Shown piece by piece: positions 17,156-25,222 of a stretch of DNA of 64,000 nt. This DNA is from VXPW01 sp965115815 (GTDB taxonomy: Bacteria > Pseudomonadota > Alphaproteobacteria > TMED109). A program made the translations under genes and the position numbers. Every line of letters begins with the position of its first letter. Position 1 is the stretch's first letter. The stretch lies in NCBI GenBank assembly GCA_965115815.1, contig OZ220465.1, positions 1,426,001 to 1,490,000 of the forward strand. Reading direction: 5' to 3'. The notes beneath the pieces were generated by a model. The model saw nothing but the letters and a program-made list of their open reading frames with translations. It was not told where the DNA came from and made no database searches.

Positions 17156-17767
17156 TTGACCGAGGTGTCCGAGGCCCGCGATCCCGCCTGCGAGCTCTTG
17201 GATCTCGTGGCTTCCGTCCAGCGCGCGTTTCCCGGGGTCGTCGGCCGCCACCGCTTCGGGGAGCACCAACTGGAGACCGCCGTTCCGGACATCGCACGGG
17301 TGCTCGCGTACCTGCGGGATGCCCCCGACCTCCGGTTCGCCCAGCTGCTGGACGTGTGCGCGGTCGACTATCCCGAACGGACGGACCGGTTCGACGTGGT
17401 GTATCATCTGCTCAGCCTCGCGCACAACCGCCGGGTGCGCGTCAAGATCGCCGTGCCCGAGGACTGCCCGGTGCCGTCGGCGGTGGAGGTGTTTCCCTCG
17501 GCCGGCTGGTACGAACGCGAAGTGTGGGATCTGTTCGGCATCGCGTTCGAAGGGCATCCGGACCTGCGCCGGATCCTGACCGACTACGGGTTTCGGGGCC
17601 ATCCCCTGCGGCGCGACTTTCCCCTGTCGGGCGAGGTGGAAGTGCGGTACGACGACGGGCTGAAGCGCGTGGTGTACGAGCCCGTCCGGCTGCCCCAGGC
17701 GTTTCGGGATTTCGACTTCGAAAGTCCGTGGGAAGGGGCGCCTCCAGAGGCGGCGGGCCGTGAGTGA
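17156..17767 (+). CDS. nuoC: NADH-quinone oxidoreductase subunit C
   Basis: NuoC is a peripheral-arm subunit that packs against NuoD. The product, about 203 residues, has RFAQLLDVCAVDYPERTDRF, VYHLLSLAHNRRVRVK and the signature WYEREVWDLFGIAFEGHPDL, then RRILTDYGFRGHPLRRDFPL. There is no good ATG. I give TTG 17156, but GTG 17120 or GTG 17165 are also possible; none has a strong ribosome binding site. Its 3' end overlaps nuoD by 8 bases. Separate nuoC and nuoD genes fit an alphaproteobacterium rather than an enterobacterium, where they are fused. Confidence 0.94.
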   Translation: MTEVSEARDPACELLDLVASVQRAFPGVVGRHRFGEHQLETAVPDIARVLAYLRDAPDLRFAQLLDVCAVDYPERTDRFDVVYHLLSLAHNRRVRVKIAVPEDCPVPSAVEVFPSAGWYEREVWDLFGIAFEGHPDLRRILTDYGFRGHPLRRDFPLSGEVEVRYDDGLKRVVYEPVRLPQAFRDFDFESPWEGAPPEAAGRE

Positions 17768-18938
17768 CGTGCAGATCCAGAATCTGACCCTGAACTTCGG
17801 TCCCCAGCATCCGGCGGCCCACGGGGTGCTTCGTCTCGTGCTGGAGATGGACGGGGAAGTGGTGGAGCGGGCCGATCCGCACATCGGGCTGCTGCATCGG
17901 GGCACCGAGAAGCTCATCGAACACAAGACCTACCTGCAGGCGATCCCCTACTTCGACCGGTTGGACTACGTCTCGCCGATGGCGCAGGAGCACGCGTTCG
18001 TGCTGGCGGCGGAGCGGCTGCTGGAACTGGAGATTCCGCCGCGTGCCCGGTACCTGCGGGTGCTGTTCGACGAGATCACGCGGGTGCTCAATCACGCGCT
18101 GCAGATCGGGGCGCAGGCGCTGGACCTCGGCGCCACGACCCCGTTCCTGTGGCTGTTCGAGGAGCGCGAGAAGCTGATGGGGTTCTACGAAGCGGCGTCG
18201 GGCGCCCGCCTGCACGCCGCCTACTACCGGGTCGGCGGCGTGCATCGCGACCTGCCGCCGGGCCTGACCGATGCGATCGTGGACTGGGCGGACGGGTTCG
18301 ACACGATCCTGTCGGACGTCGAGGAACTGCTGAGCGAGAACCGGATCTTTCGTCAGCGGACGGTGGACATCGGAGTGGTCACCGCAAGGGACGCCCTGGC
18401 CTGGGGCTTCACCGGACCCATGCTCCGGGGCTCGGGCGTGGCCTGGGATCTGCGGCGGGCGCAACCGTACGAAATCTACGGGGAGCTGGACTTCGAGGTG
18501 CCGGTCGGCGTCAACGGCGACTGCTTCGACCGCTACCTGCTGCGGCTCGAGGAGATGCGGCAGAGCGTGGCCCTGATCCGTCAGTGCGTGGCGCGGTTGC
18601 CGGAAGGGCCGGTGCTGGCGGGGAACCCCCGGATTGGTCCTCCGTCGCGGTCCGACATGAAGCATTCCATGGAGGCGTTGATCGCCCATTTCAAGTTGTT
18701 CACCGAAGGGGTGCGGGTGCCGGAAGGCGAGGTGTACGCGGCGGTCGAGGCGCCCAAGGGGGAGTTCGGCGTGTACCTGGTCGCGGACGGCGGGAACCGG
18801 CCGTACCGATGCCATATCCGGGCGCCGGGTTTCGCCCATCTGCAGGGGCTGGACGCGATGGTTCGCGGGCACCAGCTCGCCGATGTCGCGGCCTGCATCG
18901 CCTCGCTGGACGTCGTCTTCGGCGAGATCGACCGGTGA
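17760..18938 (+). CDS. nuoD: NADH-quinone oxidoreductase subunit D
   Basis: NuoD, the 49-kDa subunit, forms the quinone pocket with NuoB and is related to the large subunit of NiFe hydrogenases. The 392-residue protein shows LNFGPQHPAAHGVLRLVLEM, PHIGLLHRGTEKLIEHKTY, YFDRLDYVSPMAQEHAF, the GFTGPMLRGSGVAWDLRR segment, and the C-terminus ADVAACIASLDVVFGEIDR. Start is GTG at 17760 inside the end of nuoC. Length is typical. Confidence 0.97.
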   Translation: MSDVQIQNLTLNFGPQHPAAHGVLRLVLEMDGEVVERADPHIGLLHRGTEKLIEHKTYLQAIPYFDRLDYVSPMAQEHAFVLAAERLLELEIPPRARYLRVLFDEITRVLNHALQIGAQALDLGATTPFLWLFEEREKLMGFYEAASGARLHAAYYRVGGVHRDLPPGLTDAIVDWADGFDTILSDVEELLSENRIFRQRTVDIGVVTARDALAWGFTGPMLRGSGVAWDLRRAQPYEIYGELDFEVPVGVNGDCFDRYLLRLEEMRQSVALIRQCVARLPEGPVLAGNPRIGPPSRSDMKHSMEALIAHFKLFTEGVRVPEGEVYAAVEAPKGEFGVYLVADGGNRPYRCHIRAPGFAHLQGLDAMVRGHQLADVAACIASLDVVFGEIDR

Positions 18939-19441
18939 CCGGGGAGCGCGACCTCTTTCCCGGTCCGGATCGGGACGCGGTCGAGCGGATCGTCGCGCGC
19001 TACCCGTCCGCGCACCGCCAGAGCGCCGTGCTCCCGCTCCTGGATGTCGCGCAACGTCGGAACGGCGGCTGGCTTCCGCCGGCGGTCGTCGACGCCGTGG
19101 GCGACTATCTCGGCATGCCGTCGATGCGGGTGCGCGAGCTCGTCACCTTCTATTCGATGTTCCACGACCGGCCGGTCGGCCGTCATCTCGTGCAGGTGTG
19201 CCGCACGACCCCGTGCTGGCTCCGGGGCAGCGACGAGGTTCTGGCAGCCGCCCGGAAGGAGCTCGGAATCGAACCGGGTGAAACCACGCCGGACGGAGCC
19301 TTCACCCTGATCGAGGTGGAGTGCCTGGGTGCCTGTGCGGCCGCACCGGTCGTGCAGATCGACGACGACTACCACGAGCGTCTCGACGGCCGCCGGCTCC
19401 GCTCGTGGCTGCGCTCGCACCGGTCGCCGGCGGGGCCCTGA
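18935..19441 (+). CDS. nuoE: NADH-quinone oxidoreductase subunit E
   Basis: NuoE holds a thioredoxin-like 2Fe-2S cluster (N1a) next to the NADH site. The 168-residue product has QSAVLPLLDVAQRRNGGWLP, then VQVCRTTPCWLRGSDEV and VECLGACAAAPVVQIDDDY, supplying the four cysteines. GTG at 18935 overlaps the TGA of nuoD (GTGA), typical of coupled translation. It is shorter than many alphaproteobacterial NuoE proteins, which often have long C-terminal tails. Confidence 0.95.
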   Translation: MTGERDLFPGPDRDAVERIVARYPSAHRQSAVLPLLDVAQRRNGGWLPPAVVDAVGDYLGMPSMRVRELVTFYSMFHDRPVGRHLVQVCRTTPCWLRGSDEVLAAARKELGIEPGETTPDGAFTLIEVECLGACAAAPVVQIDDDYHERLDGRRLRSWLRSHRSPAGP

Positions 19442-19443
19442 GG

Positions 19444-20745
19444 ATGCACGCCGCCGATCGGATCTTCGGCAATCTGGACGGGGCCGGGAGCGCCGGTCTG
19501 GCCGGTGCCCGGGCCCGCGGCGACTGGGACGACACGTCGGCCCTGATCCTCCGCGGTCGCGACGCCATCCGGAGCACCATTCGCGAATCCGGGTTGCGGG
19601 GCCGGGGCGGGGCCGGGTTCTCGACGGGTCTCAAGTGGTCGTTCATGCCGGAGGATCCGGCGCCGGACCGCCCCCACTACCTGATCGTGAACGCCGACGA
19701 GAGCGAGCCGGGGACCTGCAAGGACCGCGAGATCCTGCGTCACGAACCGCACAAGCTGATCGAGGGAGCGCTGCTGGCCGGCGTGGGCATCGGCGCCCAC
19801 ACGGCCTACGTCTACGTGCGCGGCGAGTTCGAGGCCGAACGCCGCGGCCTCGAGGCGGCGGTGGCCGCGTGCTACGCGCACGGCCTGCTCGGGCCGGACG
19901 CCTGCGGGTCGGGCTACCGCTTCGACGTGCACGTCCATCGGGGGGCCGGCGCCTACATCTGCGGCGAGGAAACCGGCCTGATCGAGAGCCTCGAGGGCAA
20001 GAAGGGGTTCCCGCGGCTGAAGCCGCCGTTCCCGGCCGGGGCGGGCCTGTGGGGGTGCCCGACGACAGTGAACAACGTCGAGACCATCGCCGTCGTGCCC
20101 ACCATTCTCCGGCGGGGGGGAGCGTGGTTCGCCGGTCTGGGCCGGGCCGGGAACAGCGGAACCAAGCTGTACTGCCTGTCCGGGCACGTGGAGCGGCCCG
20201 GTACGGTCGAGGAGGAAATGGGAATCCCGCTCCGGACGCTCGTCGAGGAGCACGGCGGCGGCGTCCGGGGCGGCTGGGACAACCTGCTGGCGGTGATCCC
20301 GGGCGGGTCCAGTACCCGGGTGCTGCCGGCCGCCGCGTGCGAGAGCGTGAAGATGGACTTCGACGGGCTGCGCGAGGCCGGGAGTGCGCTCGGCACGGCC
20401 GGCGTCATCGTGATGGACCGCACGACGGACATCGTGGCCGCGGTCGCGCGCCTGTCCCACTTCTACTGGCACGAGAGCTGCGGCCAGTGCACGCCGTGCC
20501 GGGAGGGCACCGGCTGGGTGCGGCGGATCATGGACCGGTTCGTGGCCGGCACCGCCGCTCCTGCCGATCTCGACACCCTCGAATCCGTCTGCGGGCAGAT
20601 CGAGGGGCACACCATCTGCGCGCTGGGCGATGCTGCGGCGTGGCCGGTGCAGGGCCTGCTCGCACACTATCGCGGCGAGCTGGAACGCCGCATCGCCGGC
20701 CGCCGGCCGCCGCCGGCCGCGGGAGGGAGGGAATGCCGAGACTGA
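19444..20745 (+). CDS. nuoF: NADH-quinone oxidoreductase subunit F
   Basis: NuoF binds NADH and FMN and carries cluster N3, the entry point of electrons. The 433-residue protein contains GLRGRGGAGFSTGLKWSFMP (dinucleotide site), NADESEPGTCKDREI (FMN site), AYICGEETGLIESLEGKKG, and HESCGQCTPCREGTGW plus a later Cys (GHTICALGD) for the 4Fe-4S cluster. ATG follows the nuoE stop by two bases. Its end overlaps nuoG. Confidence 0.97.
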   Translation: MHAADRIFGNLDGAGSAGLAGARARGDWDDTSALILRGRDAIRSTIRESGLRGRGGAGFSTGLKWSFMPEDPAPDRPHYLIVNADESEPGTCKDREILRHEPHKLIEGALLAGVGIGAHTAYVYVRGEFEAERRGLEAAVAACYAHGLLGPDACGSGYRFDVHVHRGAGAYICGEETGLIESLEGKKGFPRLKPPFPAGAGLWGCPTTVNNVETIAVVPTILRRGGAWFAGLGRAGNSGTKLYCLSGHVERPGTVEEEMGIPLRTLVEEHGGGVRGGWDNLLAVIPGGSSTRVLPAAACESVKMDFDGLREAGSALGTAGVIVMDRTTDIVAAVARLSHFYWHESCGQCTPCREGTGWVRRIMDRFVAGTAAPADLDTLESVCGQIEGHTICALGDAAAWPVQGLLAHYRGELERRIAGRRPPPAAGGRECRD

Positions 20746-22775
20746 GCGTCGACGGAACGGCGATCGAGGTCGCCGCCGGAACGACCGTGCTGCGGGCCTG
20801 CGAGCAGGCGGGCGTCGAGATTCCCCGGTTCTGCTTCCACGAGCGGCTGTCGATCGCCGGCAACTGCCGCATGTGCCTGGTGGAGCAGGTGGGCGCGCCC
20901 AAGCCGGTCGCGAGCTGCGCCCTGCCGGTGATGGAGGGAATGGAAATCCTGACCGGATCCCCGCGGGTGCGGGCCGCCCGCGAGGGCGTGATGGAGTTCC
21001 TCCTGGCCAATCATCCTCTGGACTGTCCGATCTGCGACCAGGGCGGCGAGTGCGACCTGCAGGATCAGGCCCTCCACTACGGTCGCGGCCGGAGCCGGTT
21101 CCGGGAAGCCAAGCGGGCGGTGCCCGACCGGGATTTCGGCCCGCTGATCAAGACGGTGATGACGCGGTGCATCCAGTGCACGCGCTGCATCCGGTTCATG
21201 GACGAGGTGGCCGGCGTGCCCGAGCTCGGCACCGCGGGCCGCGGCGAGAACCTGGAAATCGTGGCGGCGCTCGAGGGCTGCCTGCACAGCGAACTCTCCG
21301 GCAACATCGTGGACCTGTGCCCCGTCGGCGCCCTGACCTCCAAACCCTACGCCTTCGCCGCCCGGCCGTGGGAGTTGTCGCATACCGAGAGCATCGACGT
21401 TCTGGACGCCGCGGGCTCGGCGATCCGGGTGGATGCCCGAGACGGCCGGGTGCTGCGGGTCCTGCCCCGGATCCACGAGGCCGTCAACGGGGAGTGGATC
21501 GGGGACCGGTCGCGCCATGCCGTCGACGGCCTGGCCGTCCGGCGACTGGATCGACCGTGGCTGCGCCGCCACGGCGCGCTCGAACCCGTGAGCTGGGAGA
21601 CCGCGCTGGCGGCGGTCGCGGCCGCGCTCCGGGCCGCGGCCCCGGAGCGGACCGCGGCCCTGGTCGGGGATCTGGCGGGGCTGGAGGGCACGACCGCCCT
21701 GGCCGACCTCCTGCGGGCGCGCGGGGTGGCGAGCGTGGACTGTCGCCAGGATGGGGGAAGGTTCGAACCGGACGCCCCGGCGTCGTGGCGGTTCAACCCG
21801 TCCATCGCCGGGATCGACCGCGCCGGCGCCATCCTGCTCGTCGGGACCAACCCGCGCCGCGAGGCGGTCGTCGTCAACGCCCGGATCCGCGCGCGCTGGC
21901 GCCGGGCCGGGATCCCGATCGCCCGCCTCGGTCCGCCGGCCGATCTGACGTATCCGGTGACCGAGTTGGGGGCCGCGCCCCGGGTCCTGGCCGCGCTGGC
22001 GGACGGCACGCATCCGTTCGCCGAGGTTCTGAAGCGGGCCGAGCATCCGCTGATCGTGATCGGATCGGGCGCCGTGGCGCGGGCGGACGGCGACGTGATC
22101 CTGGGACTGGCCGGCCGGTTGGCCGCGGCGGCGGGAGCGGCCGGACCGGACTGGAACGGGTTCGCGCTGCTCCAGCGGGGGGCGGCGCGGGTCGGAGGGC
22201 TGGAACTGGGCATCGTGCCGGGCGCCGGCGGACTGGATGCCGTCGGCATGGCGGCCGCAGCCCGGGCCGGCGGGCTCGATTGCCTGTATCTCCTGGGCGC
22301 CGACGAAATCGATCCGGAGGCCTTCCGGGACACGTTCACCGTGTATCAGGGACATCATGCCGACCGGGGGGCGCGCCACGCGGACGTGCTGCTGCCCGGT
22401 GCCGCCTACACCGAGCAGTCGGCCACCTACGTGAATACCGAGGGGCGTCCGCAGCGGGCCCGTGCGGCGCTCCCGCCGCCGGGGGAGGCCCGTCCGGACT
22501 GGAAGATCGTCACCGCCTTGGCGCTGCGCATGGGAACCCCGCTGCCGTACGATTCGCTGGCCGGGCTCCGGCGCCGGATCGAGGACGCGGTACCGCATCT
22601 CGGCCGGATCGGCCGGCTGCCGCCGCCGACGCCGCTGCCGGCCATCGGCGACGCGGACGGCACCCCGGACGCGGCGCCGTTCGAGGAGGCGGTTCCGGAC
22701 TACTACCGGACGTGTCCGGTCAGTCGCGCCTCGGCCACGATGCGCGCCTGCGCGCGGGCCCGGGCCGATGGTTGA
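20733..22775 (+). CDS. nuoG: NADH-quinone oxidoreductase subunit G
   Basis: NuoG carries several iron-sulfur clusters in the peripheral arm. In the 680-residue product, Cys34, 45, 48 and 62 form the 2Fe-2S site; HPLDCPICDQGGECDLQD gives the His-ligated cluster; and TRCIQCTRCIRF with a later DLCPVGALTSKP gives another 4Fe-4S site. The molybdopterin-oxidoreductase-like domain fills the rest (RADVLLPGAAYTEQSATYVN region near residue 550). Start ATG 20733 after GGGAGGGA, within the end of nuoF. Confidence 0.97.
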   Translation: MPRLSVDGTAIEVAAGTTVLRACEQAGVEIPRFCFHERLSIAGNCRMCLVEQVGAPKPVASCALPVMEGMEILTGSPRVRAAREGVMEFLLANHPLDCPICDQGGECDLQDQALHYGRGRSRFREAKRAVPDRDFGPLIKTVMTRCIQCTRCIRFMDEVAGVPELGTAGRGENLEIVAALEGCLHSELSGNIVDLCPVGALTSKPYAFAARPWELSHTESIDVLDAAGSAIRVDARDGRVLRVLPRIHEAVNGEWIGDRSRHAVDGLAVRRLDRPWLRRHGALEPVSWETALAAVAAALRAAAPERTAALVGDLAGLEGTTALADLLRARGVASVDCRQDGGRFEPDAPASWRFNPSIAGIDRAGAILLVGTNPRREAVVVNARIRARWRRAGIPIARLGPPADLTYPVTELGAAPRVLAALADGTHPFAEVLKRAEHPLIVIGSGAVARADGDVILGLAGRLAAAAGAAGPDWNGFALLQRGAARVGGLELGIVPGAGGLDAVGMAAAARAGGLDCLYLLGADEIDPEAFRDTFTVYQGHHADRGARHADVLLPGAAYTEQSATYVNTEGRPQRARAALPPPGEARPDWKIVTALALRMGTPLPYDSLAGLRRRIEDAVPHLGRIGRLPPPTPLPAIGDADGTPDAAPFEEAVPDYYRTCPVSRASATMRACARARADG

Positions 22776-23781
22776 CGGGATCCTGCATCTGGCGCAGGAA
22801 GCGGCCGGCATCCTGCTGTTCGTCGCGCCGCTGCTGGCCGGCGTCGCGTGGCTGACCTGGGCGGAGCGGAAGGTCGTGGCCGCGGCCCACCGGCGGCGCG
22901 GCCCCAACGTCGTGGGGCCGTTCGGCCTGCTGCAGCCGCTGGCGGACGGGCTCAAGCTGCTGGCCAAGGAAACCGTCATCCCGTCGCGCGCCAACCGGAT
23001 GGTGTTCGTGCTGGCGCCGCTGGTGACGTTCACGCTGAGTCTCGCGGCCTGGGCGGTCATCCCGGTGAGCGAACAGGTCGTGCTGGCCGACATCAACGTC
23101 GGGGTCCTGTACCTGCTCGCGGTCTCGTCGCTCGCGGTGTACGGGATCATCATGGCCGGGTGGGCGAGCAACTCGAAGTACCCGTTCCTGGGGGCGATGC
23201 GGTCGGCTGCCCAGATGGTCTCCTACGAGGTGTCGATCGGCTTCGTCGTCGTGACGGTCGTGCTCTGCGCGGGTTCGCTCAACCTGTCCGACATCGTGCG
23301 GTCGCAGGAGCGGATGTGGTACCTGGTGCCCCTGCTCCCGATGGCGGTGGTGTTCTTCGTGTCGGCGCTGGCCGAGACCAACCGCGCGCCCTTCGACCTG
23401 CCCGAGGACGAGGCGGCGCTGGTGGCCGGCTACGCCACCGAGTATTCGGCCATGCTGTTCGCCCTGTTCTTCCTGGGCGAATATGCGGCCATGATCCTGA
23501 TGAGCGCCATGGGAACGATCCTGTTCCTGGGAGGCTGGCTGCCCCTGCCCGGGGCGGCGGACCTGCCGGTCCCCGGGTTCGTGTGGTTCGCCCTGAAGAC
23601 CGCCTTTCTGCTGTTCGTGTTCCTCTGGGTGCGCGCGACCCTGCCCCGGTACCGCTACGACCAGCTGATGCGCATCGGCTGGAAGGTGTTTCTGCCGCTG
23701 GCGCTCGCCTGGGTGGTGCTGACGGCCGGCGTGCTGATGGGGTTCGATGCGCGGCCCGGGACGGACGGGGAGGTCCGGTGA
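22768..23781 (+). CDS. nuoH: NADH-quinone oxidoreductase subunit H
   Basis: NuoH is the membrane subunit that forms the entrance of the quinone chamber. The 337-residue protein has about eight membrane helices and the conserved segments WAERKVVAAAHRRRGPNVVG, GWASNSKYPFLGAMRSAAQM, VSYEVSIGFVVV and ETNRAPFDLPEDEAALVAGY. It starts inside the end of nuoG. The GTG of nuoI overlaps its stop. Confidence 0.97.
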   Translation: MVDGILHLAQEAAGILLFVAPLLAGVAWLTWAERKVVAAAHRRRGPNVVGPFGLLQPLADGLKLLAKETVIPSRANRMVFVLAPLVTFTLSLAAWAVIPVSEQVVLADINVGVLYLLAVSSLAVYGIIMAGWASNSKYPFLGAMRSAAQMVSYEVSIGFVVVTVVLCAGSLNLSDIVRSQERMWYLVPLLPMAVVFFVSALAETNRAPFDLPEDEAALVAGYATEYSAMLFALFFLGEYAAMILMSAMGTILFLGGWLPLPGAADLPVPGFVWFALKTAFLLFVFLWVRATLPRYRYDQLMRIGWKVFLPLALAWVVLTAGVLMGFDARPGTDGEVR

Positions 23782-24296
23782 CGGATCGGCGGGAGGGTGC
23801 CGGCGTGGCGGCCCGGGCGCTGCGCGCGGCGCGGACGGCCGCGCTGGTCGAGGTGCTGGCCGGTCTCGCCCGCACCTTCCGCCGGATGCTGAGCCCGCCG
23901 GTCACCCTGGCCTATCCCCACGAGAAGGGGGCGCTGAGCCCCCGCTTCCGGGGCGAGCACGCGTTGCGGCGCTATCCGAACGGAGAGGAGCGTTGCATCG
24001 CCTGCAAGCTGTGCGAGGCGGTCTGTCCGGCCCTGGCGATCACCATCGAGGCGGAACCGCGCGCGGACGGCAGCCGGCGCACCACCCGCTACGACCTCGA
24101 CATGACGAAGTGCATCTATTGCGGGCTGTGCGAGGAGGCGTGTCCGGTGGACGCGATCGTGCAGGGGCCGAACGTCGAGTTTTCCGCGGAGACCCGGGAG
24201 GAGCTGCTCTACACGAAGGAGCGGCTGCTGGAGAACGGCGATCGCTGGGAGTCGTCGATCGCCCGCCGGCTGGCGGCCGAGGCGGCGGCGCGCTGA
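23778..24296 (+). CDS. nuoI: NADH-quinone oxidoreductase subunit I
   Basis: NuoI is the two-cluster ferredoxin-like subunit (N6a and N6b) linking NuoG to NuoB. The 172-residue protein has two intact binding motifs, CIACKLCEAVCP and CIYCGLCEEACP, preceded by the membrane-proximal ALSPRFRGEHALRRYPNGEE. Start is GTG at 23778, overlapping the nuoH stop. Length is typical. Confidence 0.97.
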   Translation: MTDRREGAGVAARALRAARTAALVEVLAGLARTFRRMLSPPVTLAYPHEKGALSPRFRGEHALRRYPNGEERCIACKLCEAVCPALAITIEAEPRADGSRRTTRYDLDMTKCIYCGLCEEACPVDAIVQGPNVEFSAETREELLYTKERLLENGDRWESSIARRLAAEAAAR

Positions 24297-24314
24297 CCCG
24301 CCCATGACCCGCCC

Positions 24315-24917
24315 ATGACCGGACCGGACCTGTTCTTCTGGCTGTTCTCGGCCGTGCTCGTGCTGGCGTCCGTCTTCGTGGTGTCGGCGCGCAGTCCGGT
24401 GCATGCGGTGTTCTTCCTGATTCTCGCGTTTCTGAACGCGGCCGGGCTGTTCCTCCTGCTGGGCGCCGAGTTCCTCGGGATGATGATGCTGATCGTGTAT
24501 GTCGGCGCGGTCGCGGTGCTGTTCCTGTTCGTCGTCATGACGCTCGACGCCGGCCCCCCCGCCGGCCGGCTCCGCACCCGGCTGCCGGCCGCGCTGGCGG
24601 CCGGCGCGATCCTGTTGCTGGAGCTGGCGCTGGTGGCCCGGGCCGGCGGGCCGGCCGGGCCGCCGGTTCCGCTCCCCGGCGGCGTGTCCAACACCCGGGC
24701 GCTGGGGCGACTCATCTACACGGACTATGCCGCGCTGTTCGAACTGGCGGGTGCGATCCTGCTCGTGGCCCTGATCGGCGCCATCGTGCTGGCCCACCGC
24801 CGCCGCCCGGGCGTGCGCCGGCAGGATCCGGTCCGCCAGACGGCGCGGCGGCGCGGCGATTCGATCCGGCTGGAACGGCCCGCCGTCGGCGCCGGCGTGC
24901 CGGAGCGGGGGGCATGA
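24315..24917 (+). CDS. nuoJ: NADH-quinone oxidoreductase subunit J
   Basis: NuoJ is a five-helix membrane subunit whose third helix contains the pi-bulge that gates proton flow. The 200-residue product shows LFSAVLVLASVFVVSARSPV, FLLLGAEFLGMMMLIVYVGA and VAVLFLFVVMTLD. An earlier ATG at 24304 meets a stop after three codons, so ATG 24315 is the start. Its end overlaps nuoK by 4 bases. Confidence 0.96.
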   Translation: MTGPDLFFWLFSAVLVLASVFVVSARSPVHAVFFLILAFLNAAGLFLLLGAEFLGMMMLIVYVGAVAVLFLFVVMTLDAGPPAGRLRTRLPAALAAGAILLLELALVARAGGPAGPPVPLPGGVSNTRALGRLIYTDYAALFELAGAILLVALIGAIVLAHRRRPGVRRQDPVRQTARRRGDSIRLERPAVGAGVPERGA

Positions 24918-25222
24918 CGGTCACGCTGACCCATTATCTCCTGCTCGGCGGGACGATCTTCACCGTCGGGATCGTCGGCATCGTGCTGAACCGCCGGAAC
25001 GTGATCCTGATCCTGATGGCCATCGAGCTCCTGCTGCTCGCGGTCAATCTCAACTTCGTCGCCTTCTCGGCCTTCCTCGGCGACCCGGCAGGGCAGGTCT
25101 TCACGCTGTTCGTCCTGACCGTGGCGGCGGCCGAGGCCGCCGTCGGCTTGGCGATTCTCGTGGTGTACTTCCGCCTGCGCGGCACGATCGCGGTCCGGGA
25201 CATCCGGGAACTTCGGGGATGA
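24914..25222 (+). CDS. nuoK: NADH-quinone oxidoreductase subunit K
   Basis: NuoK is a three-helix, MrpC-like subunit with two conserved membrane glutamates. The 102-residue product has RRNVILILMAIELLLLAVNL with the first glutamate and LTVAAAEAAVGLAILVVYFR with the second. Length is exactly typical. It overlaps both neighbours by 4 bases. Confidence 0.97.
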   Translation: MTVTLTHYLLLGGTIFTVGIVGIVLNRRNVILILMAIELLLLAVNLNFVAFSAFLGDPAGQVFTLFVLTVAAAEAAVGLAILVVYFRLRGTIAVRDIRELRG